DNA of 64,000 nt from Persephonella hydrogeniphila (GTDB lineage: Bacteria; Aquificota; Aquificia; Aquificales; Hydrogenothermaceae). The stretch spans positions 186,001 to 250,000 of the forward strand of contig NZ_OBEI01000001.1 of NCBI RefSeq assembly GCF_900215515.1. The letters run 5' to 3'. Every line of letters starts with the position of its first letter. The stretch's first letter is position 1. This document shows, in pieces, positions 42,481-51,201 of the stretch. The notes beneath the pieces are model-generated. The model made no database searches. It was not told where the DNA came from and saw only the letters and a list, made by a program, of their open reading frames with translations. A program made the translations under genes and the position numbers.

Positions 42481-43700
42481 TGTATACCTATATGATAGAG
42501 GCTTTAGATAGGGACGGAAATAAACAGAAAAAATTAGTTCAGGTTGAGCTTGAGGAAGATATATTTCGTTTTCTGGAGTTTTCCGGTCTTATCCCGTTAA
42601 AAATAAAAAAAGTTCCAGAGTTTTACAGATATATAAACATAAGAAAATACCTGTATCGTATAAAAAAACAGGAAATTATAGAAGTTTTAGAAAATCTTCA
42701 CCTTATTGTAAAGTCTGGAATTCCCGTTATAAATGGTCTTATGGATATTGCAGAAGATACAGATAATCCTCTTCTAAAAGATATGCTTTTGGATATGGCT
42801 TACAGAGTTCAGATGGGTTATACACTTTCAAGAGCTTTTCAGATCTATGAGAATTATTTTAGTTCTGTAGTTGTATCACTGGTAAATATAGGAGAAGAAA
42901 CAGGCTCTCTCGACAAGACATTAAAAGATGCTTCAGAACATCTAAAAAAGATAGAAGATATAAAAGCCAAAACAAAGCAGGCTTTAATATACCCTACCTT
43001 TGCTTTTGTTAGCGTTTTTGGTGCTCTTTTATTCTGGCTTGTGTATGTTCTGCCTAAAATTATAGATGCCTTTAAGCAGTTTAATATTACTCTTCCTCCG
43101 ACCACTATTTTTATCATGTATGTTTCTGATTTTACAAGGAAATATATGGTTTATTTTGCTGTTTTTCTGTTTATAGGAGGGATTATAGTAAAAATTCTAA
43201 GGGATAAAAATGAGAAATTCAGATATTACACAGATAAGATCCTTTTGAGACTTCCCGTCTTTGGTATTATTTTGACCAATTTCAATTATGCTTTTTTTGC
43301 TGAGTATATCAGATTGATGATCGTATCTGGAATCCCTCTATATCAGGCTTTGTACATAATGGAAAATGCATCAAAAAATATGGTTTTTAAAGTGGCTGTT
43401 AAAAATACTCGAGAAAAGATTGAACAGGGAAAATCATTTTCAGAATCTTTAAGGGAAGAAGATGTGTTTTCTCCTTTGATAATAAGAATGATATCTATAG
43501 GTGAACAGGCAGGCAGATTAGATGAACAGCTGGAATATATATCAAATTACTACTACAACAAGGTAGATTATCTTTCCCAGAATATAGCAAAGATGATAGA
43601 GCCTATTGTAATAGGAATTGTTGGTGGTTTTATGCTTGTAATAATGATAGGATTAGTAGGACCTATTTATGATCTTATTTCAGAAGTATCAAAGATGTGA
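42480..43700 (+). CDS. mshG: MshG/PilC-type inner-membrane platform protein
   Basis: A 406-residue polytopic protein of the GspF family. Two repeats of the T2SSF domain are visible, each with helices like LENLHLIVKSGIPVINGLMDIAED and AEYIRLMIVSGIPLYQALYIME, and three membrane segments near residues 170-190, 220-240 and 375-398. It anchors the motor ATPase and pilin in the inner membrane. It starts one base into the mshE stop. It ends where the patatin-like gene begins. Confidence 0.93.
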   Translation: MYTYMIEALDRDGNKQKKLVQVELEEDIFRFLEFSGLIPLKIKKVPEFYRYINIRKYLYRIKKQEIIEVLENLHLIVKSGIPVINGLMDIAEDTDNPLLKDMLLDMAYRVQMGYTLSRAFQIYENYFSSVVVSLVNIGEETGSLDKTLKDASEHLKKIEDIKAKTKQALIYPTFAFVSVFGALLFWLVYVLPKIIDAFKQFNITLPPTTIFIMYVSDFTRKYMVYFAVFLFIGGIIVKILRDKNEKFRYYTDKILLRLPVFGIILTNFNYAFFAEYIRLMIVSGIPLYQALYIMENASKNMVFKVAVKNTREKIEQGKSFSESLREEDVFSPLIIRMISIGEQAGRLDEQLEYISNYYYNKVDYLSQNIAKMIEPIVIGIVGGFMLVIMIGLVGPIYDLISEVSKM

Positions 43701-44458
43701 TGGAAAAGAAATTCGGTATTGCTTTGTCTGGGGGAGCTGTTCGGGGAGCTGCCCATATAGGTGTTTTAAAGGCTCTTAAAGAGTTTGGAATAAAACCTTC
43801 TATTATTACAGGAGCCAGTGCTGGCTCTATAATTGCCGTTTTTTATGCTTCTGGTTATGATCCTGTAGAGATGGAAGAAATCATATTAAAGACAAATGTT
43901 TTATCCTATATAAAGCCGGCTTTGAACTTTAGTTCTCTTTTTACCCTTGAAAAAATGGAAGATTTTTTTGACAAGTATATAGATAAAAAAGATCTCAAAG
44001 AACTTGATACTCCGGTATTTGTATGTGCTACAAATCTGAATTTAGGAGTTCCTGAATATTTTTCTACAGGAAATATACACCAGATAGTTTCTGCTTCATG
44101 TGCCCTGCCTTTTATATTTCGGCCTGTAAAAATTGGTGATTATCTATATATAGACGGCGGTGTGATGGACAATCTACCTGTAGAACCTCTCATTGGGGAG
44201 GTAGATTTTATAATAGGTTCAGAGGTAAATCCTCTGGGAAAAGAAGAAAATCTAAGTAATCCGTTCAGTATTTTATTGAGAAGTTTTTATCTTGCAGTCA
44301 GGGCAAATGTGGAAGCAAGAAAAAAATACTGCCATTTATTTATACAACCTCCTGAGTTGTTAAAAATCGGTATATTTTCAACATGGAAACTAAAAGAAGC
44401 CATTGATATAGGCTATAGATACACAAAAAAGATTATACAGAAAGAGCTTTCTATATAA
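43700..44458 (+). CDS. Patatin-like phospholipase (RssA type)
   Basis: A 252-residue patatin-family hydrolase. The oxyanion motif GGAVRGAAHIG, the nucleophile elbow GASAGS and the catalytic Asp in YIDGGVMDNLPV are all present. No signal peptide is seen, so it works in the cytoplasm, probably on membrane lipids. ATG 43700 overlaps the mshG stop; an in-frame GTG lies just before it. It is the last gene of the pilin-MshE-MshG operon; a role in pilus function is not known. A decayed transposase region follows. Confidence 0.9.
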   Translation: MEKKFGIALSGGAVRGAAHIGVLKALKEFGIKPSIITGASAGSIIAVFYASGYDPVEMEEIILKTNVLSYIKPALNFSSLFTLEKMEDFFDKYIDKKDLKELDTPVFVCATNLNLGVPEYFSTGNIHQIVSASCALPFIFRPVKIGDYLYIDGGVMDNLPVEPLIGEVDFIIGSEVNPLGKEENLSNPFSILLRSFYLAVRANVEARKKYCHLFIQPPELLKIGIFSTWKLKEAIDIGYRYTKKIIQKELSI

Positions 44459-44599
44459 CCGTGTAAACTGCATTTTTACCCTATAGTAAAAGTTCCCCAT
44501 AAGCTTTTAGGTATATATCATGTTAAGTTTAATGATTCGGTGGTAAAATTTAAAAATCTATTTATTGTTATCGTTATAAAGTTAAAAGATTTCTATAAG

Positions 44600-45161
44600 A
44601 AAGGTTCAGAAAGGTTTATATATTAATGGAAGAAAAGGGTCTGCTTTTGAAAAGAGCCAGTAATAAGAAGAAAAAAAGAGATAAAGAATTTTCAGTATTC
44701 CTACTACTACAAACCAAAAATGGAGTATAGATATAAAGATAGTGAAAGCTGCTGATGGGGATATAGGATATGTAATAGCTACAAAAGATTGTTATACAAA
44801 AGAAATTTTATCAGTTTGTGTTGAAAGAAGGCATACAGCCAAAGAGATTGAAAATGCTTTATACCAAGCTTTGGCAAACAGGAATTTAAAGGAATTTCCT
44901 TTTGATGAGATACACATAGTCAGTGATAATGGAACAGAGATAATAAAGGCGATGAGAGCTTTAAAATATATAGGGATTAAGCACTGTCGTATTACTCCTG
45001 GCAGTCCATGGGAGAATGGGGATATAGAATCATTTTTTTCATGTTTGGAGGGGGAAGTGATTCAGAGATTTGAGATAGAGGATTTTAATCAGATGAGAGA
45101 GCTTGGGATGTATTGGCTAATGTTGCATGATAGTTGTACAATTTTTAGGGGGTCAAACTAG
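44600..45161 (+). pseudogene. IS3-type transposase (orfB) remnant, frameshifted and truncated
   Basis: Pieces of an rve-type DDE transposase can be read. About 44610-44690 encodes VYILMEEKGLLLKRASNKKK, like the end of the HTH region. After a frameshift near 44690-44700, a second frame gives NQKWSIDIKIVKAADGDIG and continues through IHIVSDNGTEI and HCRITPGSPWENGDIESFF, holding the middle Asp and catalytic Glu. The frame then loses similarity near 45120 and ends at 45161. The first Asp is in WSIDIK. N- and C-terminal parts are missing, so the element is dead. TAGGTATAT occurs on both sides (44508-44516 and 45159-45167), perhaps by chance. Confidence 0.8.
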
Positions 45162-45177
45162 GTATATTGATATACCT
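45160..45177. other. Inverted repeat at the end of the transposase remnant
   Basis: AGGTATA (45160-45166) and TATACCT (45171-45177) form perfect seven-base arms around TTGA. T-rich sequence follows on the plus strand. It may be a hairpin terminator or part of an element end. Confidence 0.4.
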
Positions 45178-45201
45178 TCTTTCTCTTTAGCCTCCCCATA
45201 T

Positions 45202-45327
45202 TCATTGAGCGTATACTTTGTTTCTGTTGTGCTTTCTTATTATCATAGTTAGAGCAAGCAGTAATAATATTACCCCACCGATAATTTTTATTGAATAAAT
45301 ATTTATTCCAAAAGCTTTAAAATTTAA
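45202..45327 (-). pseudogene. Possible MarC/UPF0056-family membrane protein fragment
   Basis: A 41-codon minus-strand frame without a start codon reads FKAFGINIYSIKIIGGVILL followed by LLALTMIIRKHNRNK and a stop. MarC-family proteins have a FGI....RI.GG.LL...AL.M pattern in the same arrangement. The frame is closed upstream by a stop, and possible further remains lie in another frame. This is a degraded fragment at best. The rest of the 44459-45429 gap shows no gene. Confidence 0.35.
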
Positions 45328-45429
45328 TTACCTAAAAATATTGTTACTAAGTAAGCTATTGAATCTGTCAAACTTGTTTTTTTTCAAGGATGAAGCAGAA
45401 AGTCCCCCCATTTAAGTTAGTGAAGGATA

Positions 45430-46587
45430 TCACAATTTTGGTAGCTCATTTAAACTTTTTGGTAAACCCTTACCATTAAGAGTTATAACTCCAATTGCTG
45501 GTAAACCTAATTTTAATAACGGGTTTGGCTCATCTGGTTTTAAATGGACTGCATATACTCTCTGTATCCTATCTTCTCTAACTGCAACTTCTTTTGGGGT
45601 AAACTCTGCTCTTTTTGCTATTTTTACAACTGTTGCAGGGATTGGTCTGTCAGGAAAAGCATCTAAAAATATAACGGCTTTATCTCCTATCTTTATTTTC
45701 CCGTTATGGATTGTATCAACAAACATTTTAAGGTACAGCTCGTCAGGATTTATTGCTGTTACCACGGTCATCCCAGCTCCTATTACTTCCCCTTTATTTG
45801 CCACTTTGTCCACCACATATCCATTTAGTGGGGATCTGATTTTTAACTCCGAGATAATAATGTTTAACTCTCTTTTCTGTGCCCTTAGAGCATTAACTGC
45901 CTTTTTTAATCCGGATATAGCCTCCTCAAGAGCTTTTATTTTCAAAAGAGTGGTTTTTGCCTGATTTAGTGTACTTTTTGCAGAGTTTATGCCAGCTATT
46001 ACCTGTTTTTCTTTTTCTTTTAAGGCTTTCAATTTATCTAAGTCTGTGTCTAATTTTAGTTTTATCTTTTCTAACTTTTCCTCTGGAAATAAATTTTTCT
46101 GTGTTAATCTTTTGAATCTTTCATAATCTTTTCTATCCTGGGATACGACTTTTTCAAGAGCCCTTATGTTTTGTTTTAGTTCTGAAAGCACAGCTTTGTT
46201 TGCTTTCAGTGCTTCCTGAGCTTTTTTTACATCTTCAGGAAGACTTTCCTGCAGAATCTTCAGCTCGATTTCTTTAGCAGATATCTCTTTTTGTTTTGCT
46301 TTTATTGTTTCTTCGATAGCTTTCAGTTTTGCCTTATACTCGTCACTTTTTATCTCGGCTATTATCTGACCTTTTTTTATCTCATCCCCTTCATCAACAT
46401 AAAGTTTTTTAATTCTTCCGGGATACTTTGTGTTTATATTTACCAGATCTCCATCTATTCTCCCTGTTCCCATAACAAGATTTGGTGGTAGCTTTTTAGG
46501 GTTAAGTTTTAGATATATAAAATACGATGCCAGAACCACAAGGGATAAAGCTATAAAGCCTATCCAGTATTTTTTCAAAATATTCAT
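45430..46587 (-). CDS. HlyD/EmrA-type periplasmic adaptor (second adaptor of the operon)
   Basis: A 385-residue membrane fusion protein with an N-terminal membrane helix (residues 7-27), lipoyl half VNINTKYPGRIKKLYVDEGD, a long coiled-coil hairpin (about residues 75-235), and the second lipoyl half RSPLNGYVVDKVANKGEVIG. The C-terminal part (IFLDAFPDRPIPATVVKIA) is a beta-barrel domain. It overlaps the EmrB-like gene by four bases and is the last gene of the operon. It differs in length and sequence from the adaptor at 48147-49274, so it is not a recent copy. Confidence 0.88.
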   Translation of the reverse strand: MNILKKYWIGFIALSLVVLASYFIYLKLNPKKLPPNLVMGTGRIDGDLVNINTKYPGRIKKLYVDEGDEIKKGQIIAEIKSDEYKAKLKAIEETIKAKQKEISAKEIELKILQESLPEDVKKAQEALKANKAVLSELKQNIRALEKVVSQDRKDYERFKRLTQKNLFPEEKLEKIKLKLDTDLDKLKALKEKEKQVIAGINSAKSTLNQAKTTLLKIKALEEAISGLKKAVNALRAQKRELNIIISELKIRSPLNGYVVDKVANKGEVIGAGMTVVTAINPDELYLKMFVDTIHNGKIKIGDKAVIFLDAFPDRPIPATVVKIAKRAEFTPKEVAVREDRIQRVYAVHLKPDEPNPLLKLGLPAIGVITLNGKGLPKSLNELPKL

Positions 46588-48146
46588 GTATTTCTCCTTC
46601 TAAAAATATCATAATAAATCAAAATCAAAACCGGTAAAGCTCCAAGTACTCCATAAAGACCTGCAACAAAAAAAGTATCCTGAAATGACCAGTTCATACT
46701 GTAAAGATACTGAACTTTATAAATCAACGCCAGAGAGAGCTGTTTTGCTTTTTCTACAAATGTGATATGTGAAAAAAGATACTGTAGTTTATCTGCTATA
46801 AGTGAGACATAAGACAGATTTTGTTGGTCAGTTATACCTTCAAAATGTTCATACCCGTACTTGTACAGGTCATTTGTTGCAATCGCAGTCCCGAAGGATC
46901 CTCCTATAAATCTGGAATAATGAAGAAGACCGGTTCCCAGAGATGTTTTTGTTCCTAAATTTCTCAGCGCAAGTGTTGTTACAGGAGCAAAAAACATCCC
47001 CATTGATATTCCAAGAGGTATCGTCATTACTGCTGCCTGAACATTTGGTGTAAAATACTCAAGTTTAGGTAAAAAGTACAGAGAAGCGATAAGATAAAGA
47101 ATAACCGCTATGTAAAGAACTTTCTTTTCTCCTATTTTATCAGACAGAATTCCTGCTATTGGAGAAAATATCGCAATAAAAACAGCAAAGGCAAGTATAT
47201 GTAAACCAGCATCAAATGTAGACATACCTTTAAGCCTTTCAAAATAAAGGGGAAGTAGATAAAAAACCTGATACATTGAAAATCCAAGGAGAAGGAAAAA
47301 AATAGAAAATCCTACGAAATATTCCTTTATCCTGAAAATAGAAAAATCAATCAAAGGTTCTTTAGATAACAGTTCTGAAAGGACATAAAAAAGCAGTGCA
47401 AAGATAGCTATTACTGTCAGATATACGATGGTATCAGACATAAACCATCCTAACTGCTGTCCCTTTGAGAGAATAATCAGCGTTGTTATTGTGAAAGAAG
47501 ATAGGAAAAAGAACGAGATAAAATTCAGTTTTGCTTTTTCTCTGAAGACTGAAGTCTCAGGAAGATAAAAAAGGGCAAGAAGCACGGTAAATATCCCTAC
47601 AGGTAGATTTATAAAAAACACCCATCTCCAGTTTAGGTACTCTGTTATATAACCTCCCAGTGTTGGACCTATAGATGGGGCAAAGCTGACCCCAAGACCA
47701 AAAATGCCCATCGCAACTCCCTTTTTCTCAGGAGGATAAACAGAAAAAAGTATTGTCTGGGCTGTTGCCATAATAAACGCTTCACCAACTCCCTGAAAAA
47801 TTCTTGCTGTTACCATTGTCTCAAGGCTTTCTGATATCCCGCAGGCAAAAGATGAAACAGTAAAAAGTGCAACACCAAAAATATAAACTTTTTTCAATCC
47901 AAAATTTTTATCTAACCATTCTGCAAGGATAAGCATCGTTGCAGAAGCTATCATATATGCTGTTATTACCCACTGGACACCGTAAAGATCAGTTTTTAAT
48001 GGAGCGGTTATTTTGGGAACTATTATATCTACAATTGTAGTATCTAAAATTGCCATAAAAGCCCCAAGCATAACGATTACAGTAATAAGTATTCTTTCTC
48101 CTGTAGATATTTTTTCGTAAATTGGTATGGAGCTCTGTCCTGTCAT
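46584..48146 (-). CDS. emrB: EmrB/QacA-type MFS drug exporter (DHA2, 14 TM)
   Basis: A 520-residue permease with about fourteen membrane helices. DHA2 hallmarks are LDTTIVDIIVPKI in helix 1, the WVITAYMIASA segment, motif A-like LDKNFGLKKVY, and GLGVSFAPSIGPTLGGYI (motif C of proton antiporters). It exports hydrophobic drugs using the proton gradient, passing them to an EmrA-like adaptor and TolC channel. It starts one base after the upstream adaptor gene ends. Actual substrate is unknown. Confidence 0.92.
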   Translation of the reverse strand: MTGQSSIPIYEKISTGERILITVIVMLGAFMAILDTTIVDIIVPKITAPLKTDLYGVQWVITAYMIASATMLILAEWLDKNFGLKKVYIFGVALFTVSSFACGISESLETMVTARIFQGVGEAFIMATAQTILFSVYPPEKKGVAMGIFGLGVSFAPSIGPTLGGYITEYLNWRWVFFINLPVGIFTVLLALFYLPETSVFREKAKLNFISFFFLSSFTITTLIILSKGQQLGWFMSDTIVYLTVIAIFALLFYVLSELLSKEPLIDFSIFRIKEYFVGFSIFFLLLGFSMYQVFYLLPLYFERLKGMSTFDAGLHILAFAVFIAIFSPIAGILSDKIGEKKVLYIAVILYLIASLYFLPKLEYFTPNVQAAVMTIPLGISMGMFFAPVTTLALRNLGTKTSLGTGLLHYSRFIGGSFGTAIATNDLYKYGYEHFEGITDQQNLSYVSLIADKLQYLFSHITFVEKAKQLSLALIYKVQYLYSMNWSFQDTFFVAGLYGVLGALPVLILIYYDIFRRRNT

Positions 48147-49274
48147 TTATTTTTCCTTTTTTATTTCTACTTCTCCACCTAATCCAACTTTTAAAACAGA
48201 TGTATTCCCCTCTGTTATCCTTATCTTTACAGGAACTCTCTGAGCTACTTTGGTAAACTCACCTGCCGTTATATCCCTTGGTACGAGGGCAAATTTTGCT
48301 GCTGTAGCAGGATTAATCTCAAAAACTTCTCCTTTGAACTTTTCATCTGGATAAGCGTCTATATAAATATTTGCTTTGCTTCCTATTTTTATTCCATTGA
48401 GTTTTGTTTCCTCAAGGAGAACCAGTATATAAAGAGAGTTTTCTGGTACTATAGAGTATACAGGTCTCCCTGCCGGAACTACCTCTCCAACAGAAACGAA
48501 CTTTTTGGCTATATACCCGTTATAGGGTGATACCAGTTTTGTGTATCTAATCTGATTTTCTATATCTTCTTTTTGTTTTTCCAGAGATTTTATTTTCTTG
48601 GAGAGGCTTTCTATCTCTTTTCTCAGCTCTTTTACACTTTTTCTTTCATTTTCAGCAAGAGCTATTCCTTCCCTGGCTTTTTTTTGAGCCACTTTTAGTT
48701 CCTCTAATTTTTTCTGGGCGTATTTTTTCTTTTCTATTAGGATATCTAATTTTGTTTTTATTAGGTCATATTTCCTTTCTGGTATAAGTTCTTTTTTCAG
48801 TAGAGATCTAAATCTTTCTTCATCTTTTTTTGCAAGCTCTATCTCTTTTTCTATCTGCTTTATTTTGTGCTTTATCGCTTGTATAGATACATTTATCTGT
48901 TGTAGATTAAGCTTAGATGTTTTTATCTGAATTTTTACAGCTTCATTGATTTTTGAGAGTTTTTCTTTTAAAGCCTTTTTTTTCAGTTTCAGGCTTTCTA
49001 TCTGATTATTTACCTGCTCTAATTTCGTTATGTAATCTGTATCATCTAAAACAGCAATTATTTCTCCTTTTTTTACATAATCTCCTTCATTTTTTAATAG
49101 CTTTATTATCTTTCCCTTCACTCTGTAAAAAGAAAGATTTGCCATACTGTCAGACTCAACAAAAACAGCATCTGTTACGGCGTATTCCATTCTGTGCTTA
49201 ACCCATCTAAATGCAAAGACAGAAAAAACAGCTATAAGAAAGAGAATAACAACTATTCCTATTTTATTTTTCAC
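48147..49274 (-). CDS. emrA: EmrA-type periplasmic adaptor
   Basis: A 375-residue membrane fusion protein. One N-terminal membrane helix (residues 5-23) is followed by a lipoyl half (KGKIIKLLKNEGDYVKKGEI), a very Lys/Glu-rich helical hairpin of about 160 residues, then YTKLVSPYNGYIAKKFVSVG and a C-terminal barrel with FALVPRDITAGEFTKVAQRV, a segment typical of EmrA-like adaptors of MFS pumps. It overlaps the TolC-like gene by four bases. With emrB it should form a tripartite pump. Confidence 0.9.
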   Translation of the reverse strand: MKNKIGIVVILFLIAVFSVFAFRWVKHRMEYAVTDAVFVESDSMANLSFYRVKGKIIKLLKNEGDYVKKGEIIAVLDDTDYITKLEQVNNQIESLKLKKKALKEKLSKINEAVKIQIKTSKLNLQQINVSIQAIKHKIKQIEKEIELAKKDEERFRSLLKKELIPERKYDLIKTKLDILIEKKKYAQKKLEELKVAQKKAREGIALAENERKSVKELRKEIESLSKKIKSLEKQKEDIENQIRYTKLVSPYNGYIAKKFVSVGEVVPAGRPVYSIVPENSLYILVLLEETKLNGIKIGSKANIYIDAYPDEKFKGEVFEINPATAAKFALVPRDITAGEFTKVAQRVPVKIRITEGNTSVLKVGLGGEVEIKKEK

Positions 49275-50548
49275 TTTAGGCTTCCTCCGACAGCTTTTTC
49301 AAGATCAACAAATGCCTGTAATAGTCGGTAGTAGGAAATCTCTTTTCCTTTCTTTGCTGAGGTGAGGGCACTCTCTGCATCTAAAACATCGGTGGTTGTG
49401 GAAAGCTGGTTTTTGAACTGTTCGACCACCAGTCTGTAATATTCTTTAGCTTCTTCAAGAGAGCTTAAAGCTACATTGTAGTTTTCTTTTGCAGTTTGGA
49501 AATTTTCATAGGCTTTTTTTACTTCAAGTATAATTCCGTTTTCAATCTGTTTTAGCTTTAGTCTGGTTTGGGAAATCTCCGTCTTTCTCTGGAGTGCTGC
49601 ATACTTTGGTTTTAGACCCTGAAACTTCCATATCACTCCAAGAGTCAGTGCGTAATTTCCCTTTGGGTCAAGGTATGGATTCTGGTCTGTCCAGAAATAC
49701 TTTGCTTGAGCAAACAGTTTTGGTAAGAATTCAGAAATATAGATCTTTTCAAGATTTTCTATCTGCCTTTTTCTGTATCTGATAGATTTTATTATATTTC
49801 TATTTTCAAGGGCTTTACTGTATAGGTAGTTCAGATCTATTTTCTCAGGTATGTTTATTTTTACATCTTCTACAGAAAAATCAGAATCTATATCTTCATT
49901 TAAGATGTTATTTAGATATGCCTTCGCTACTTTAAGGTCTCCTTCAGCTTTTCTAAGATTCCTTTTTATCTCAGAAAGTTTTACTTTTGTCTGGAGTATA
50001 TCAATTTTTGTGACAAGACCTTCTTTGTAAAACTCTTTCACTCTGTATAAATGCTTCTGGACCGCTTTTAGCTGGGATCTGTATACTTCTACAACCGCCT
50101 TTGCCATTAATACATTCAGGTATGCTTTTTTTGTCTCGGCTTTTATTTGATTTACTGTTTCGTTAAAGTCCTCTTTAGAGGATTTTAACTGTAGCTTCGA
50201 GATATTCAGCTTGTACACCCTCGAAAGACCTGTAAAAATGTAGTAATTGATACCAAACTCTATATTTTTAAAATCTTTCTGGGACTGTTTAAAAGAAAAA
50301 GGAAAAGGGAAAGCTCCAGCAGGGACTGTCATATAAGGAGTGTCTTTCAAACTTGTGAAAGAAAAATCAAAGAAAAACTCCGGCATAAAGAGGTTTTTAT
50401 CTTCTTTTATCATATGTCTGGATTTTTCTATCTCTTTTTTTTGTATCTGTATCTGGATATTCTGTTGAATAGCCTTCTGGACTGCTTCATCAATACTCAT
50501 TCCGTAAGATATCAGGGGAATCATCATAAATGGTAAAAATTTTTTCAT
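49271..50548 (-). CDS. TolC-family outer-membrane channel
   Basis: A 425-residue OEP protein with signal peptide MKKFLPFMMIPLISYG and opening MSIDEAVQKAIQQNIQIQ. Long amphipathic helices and a C-terminal LSTTTDVLDAESALTSAKKG, the family's closing motif, are present. It is the second TolC-like gene in the window and pairs with the EmrAB pump. It overlaps both emrA and the tetR gene by four bases, giving a single transcript led by the regulator. Confidence 0.9.
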   Translation of the reverse strand: MKKFLPFMMIPLISYGMSIDEAVQKAIQQNIQIQIQKKEIEKSRHMIKEDKNLFMPEFFFDFSFTSLKDTPYMTVPAGAFPFPFSFKQSQKDFKNIEFGINYYIFTGLSRVYKLNISKLQLKSSKEDFNETVNQIKAETKKAYLNVLMAKAVVEVYRSQLKAVQKHLYRVKEFYKEGLVTKIDILQTKVKLSEIKRNLRKAEGDLKVAKAYLNNILNEDIDSDFSVEDVKINIPEKIDLNYLYSKALENRNIIKSIRYRKRQIENLEKIYISEFLPKLFAQAKYFWTDQNPYLDPKGNYALTLGVIWKFQGLKPKYAALQRKTEISQTRLKLKQIENGIILEVKKAYENFQTAKENYNVALSSLEEAKEYYRLVVEQFKNQLSTTTDVLDAESALTSAKKGKEISYYRLLQAFVDLEKAVGGSLK

Positions 50549-51084
50549 TTTTCTTCTCCGACTATCAGATCAACTGCAGACAAAAATTTGTTAATCACAT
50601 AATCTTTATCTCTTTTCTCAATTAAGAGATCAAATTCAACAACTCTTTTACCATAGCCTATAAGAATCTCAGCTTTTAGCTCATCTTTTATCTTCTTCTG
50701 GTAAAACTCTTTTATTTTCTGGGATGTTTCTATATTTATCTTTCTGAACTCTTCTTCCATGCATATAGCCTGAAAGAAAAATATATAGGCTATATCTTTA
50801 AATTTGTACAGAATTTCGAGAATCTCTCTGGCGAACTCTTTAATGATCTGTGTAGAATTACCTTCTTTTTCTTCAAACTTCCTGATTGTGTCCTCTATCT
50901 CGTAGACTACAAAATTAACAATCTCAGCAAAAATATCTTTTTTGCTTTTGAAGTAAATATAAAATGTTCCCTGAGCAAGACCTGCATCTTTTACTATGTC
51001 TGATATTTTTGTATTGAAATAGCCTTTGTTAGAAAAGACCTTTATCGCTGAGTTTATAAGTTTTTCTCTTGTTGACTGACTCAT
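50545..51084 (-). CDS. TetR-family transcriptional regulator
   Basis: A 179-residue repressor. The N-terminal HTH reads TREKLINSAIKVFSNKGYFN followed by TKISDIVKDAGLAQGTFYIY and FKSKKDIF, a standard TetR DNA-binding domain. The C-terminal ligand domain is unconserved. It is the first gene of the EmrAB-TolC operon and presumably represses it until a drug binds. No ribosome site precedes ATG 51084, so the mRNA may be leaderless. A perfect inverted repeat overlaps the start codon and is the likely operator. Confidence 0.9.
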   Translation of the reverse strand: MSQSTREKLINSAIKVFSNKGYFNTKISDIVKDAGLAQGTFYIYFKSKKDIFAEIVNFVVYEIEDTIRKFEEKEGNSTQIIKEFAREILEILYKFKDIAYIFFFQAICMEEEFRKINIETSQKIKEFYQKKIKDELKAEILIGYGKRVVEFDLLIEKRDKDYVINKFLSAVDLIVGEEK

Positions 51085-51090
51085 CAGTCA
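51073..51090. promoter_or_regulatory. Candidate TetR operator overlapping the tetR start codon
   Basis: TGACTGA (51073-51079) and TCAGTCA (51084-51090) are perfect seven-base arms around CTCA. The start codon at 51082-51084 lies inside. Short inverted repeats at the start of their own gene are common TetR sites; the assignment is by position. Confidence 0.55.
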
Positions 51091-51201
51091 TTAATCTAAA
51101 CAAAAATATTTGCTGTGTCAACTATCTAACCTGTATTTCAGTATCAATTTCAAAAACTCTTTACAAAACAGCCTTTAATTCCTATCTTATATAAGGCAGT
51201 T

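Noticed and set aside
44600-45161. Active insertion sequence
   Set aside because: The transposase is frameshifted and truncated and no matching terminal repeats were found.
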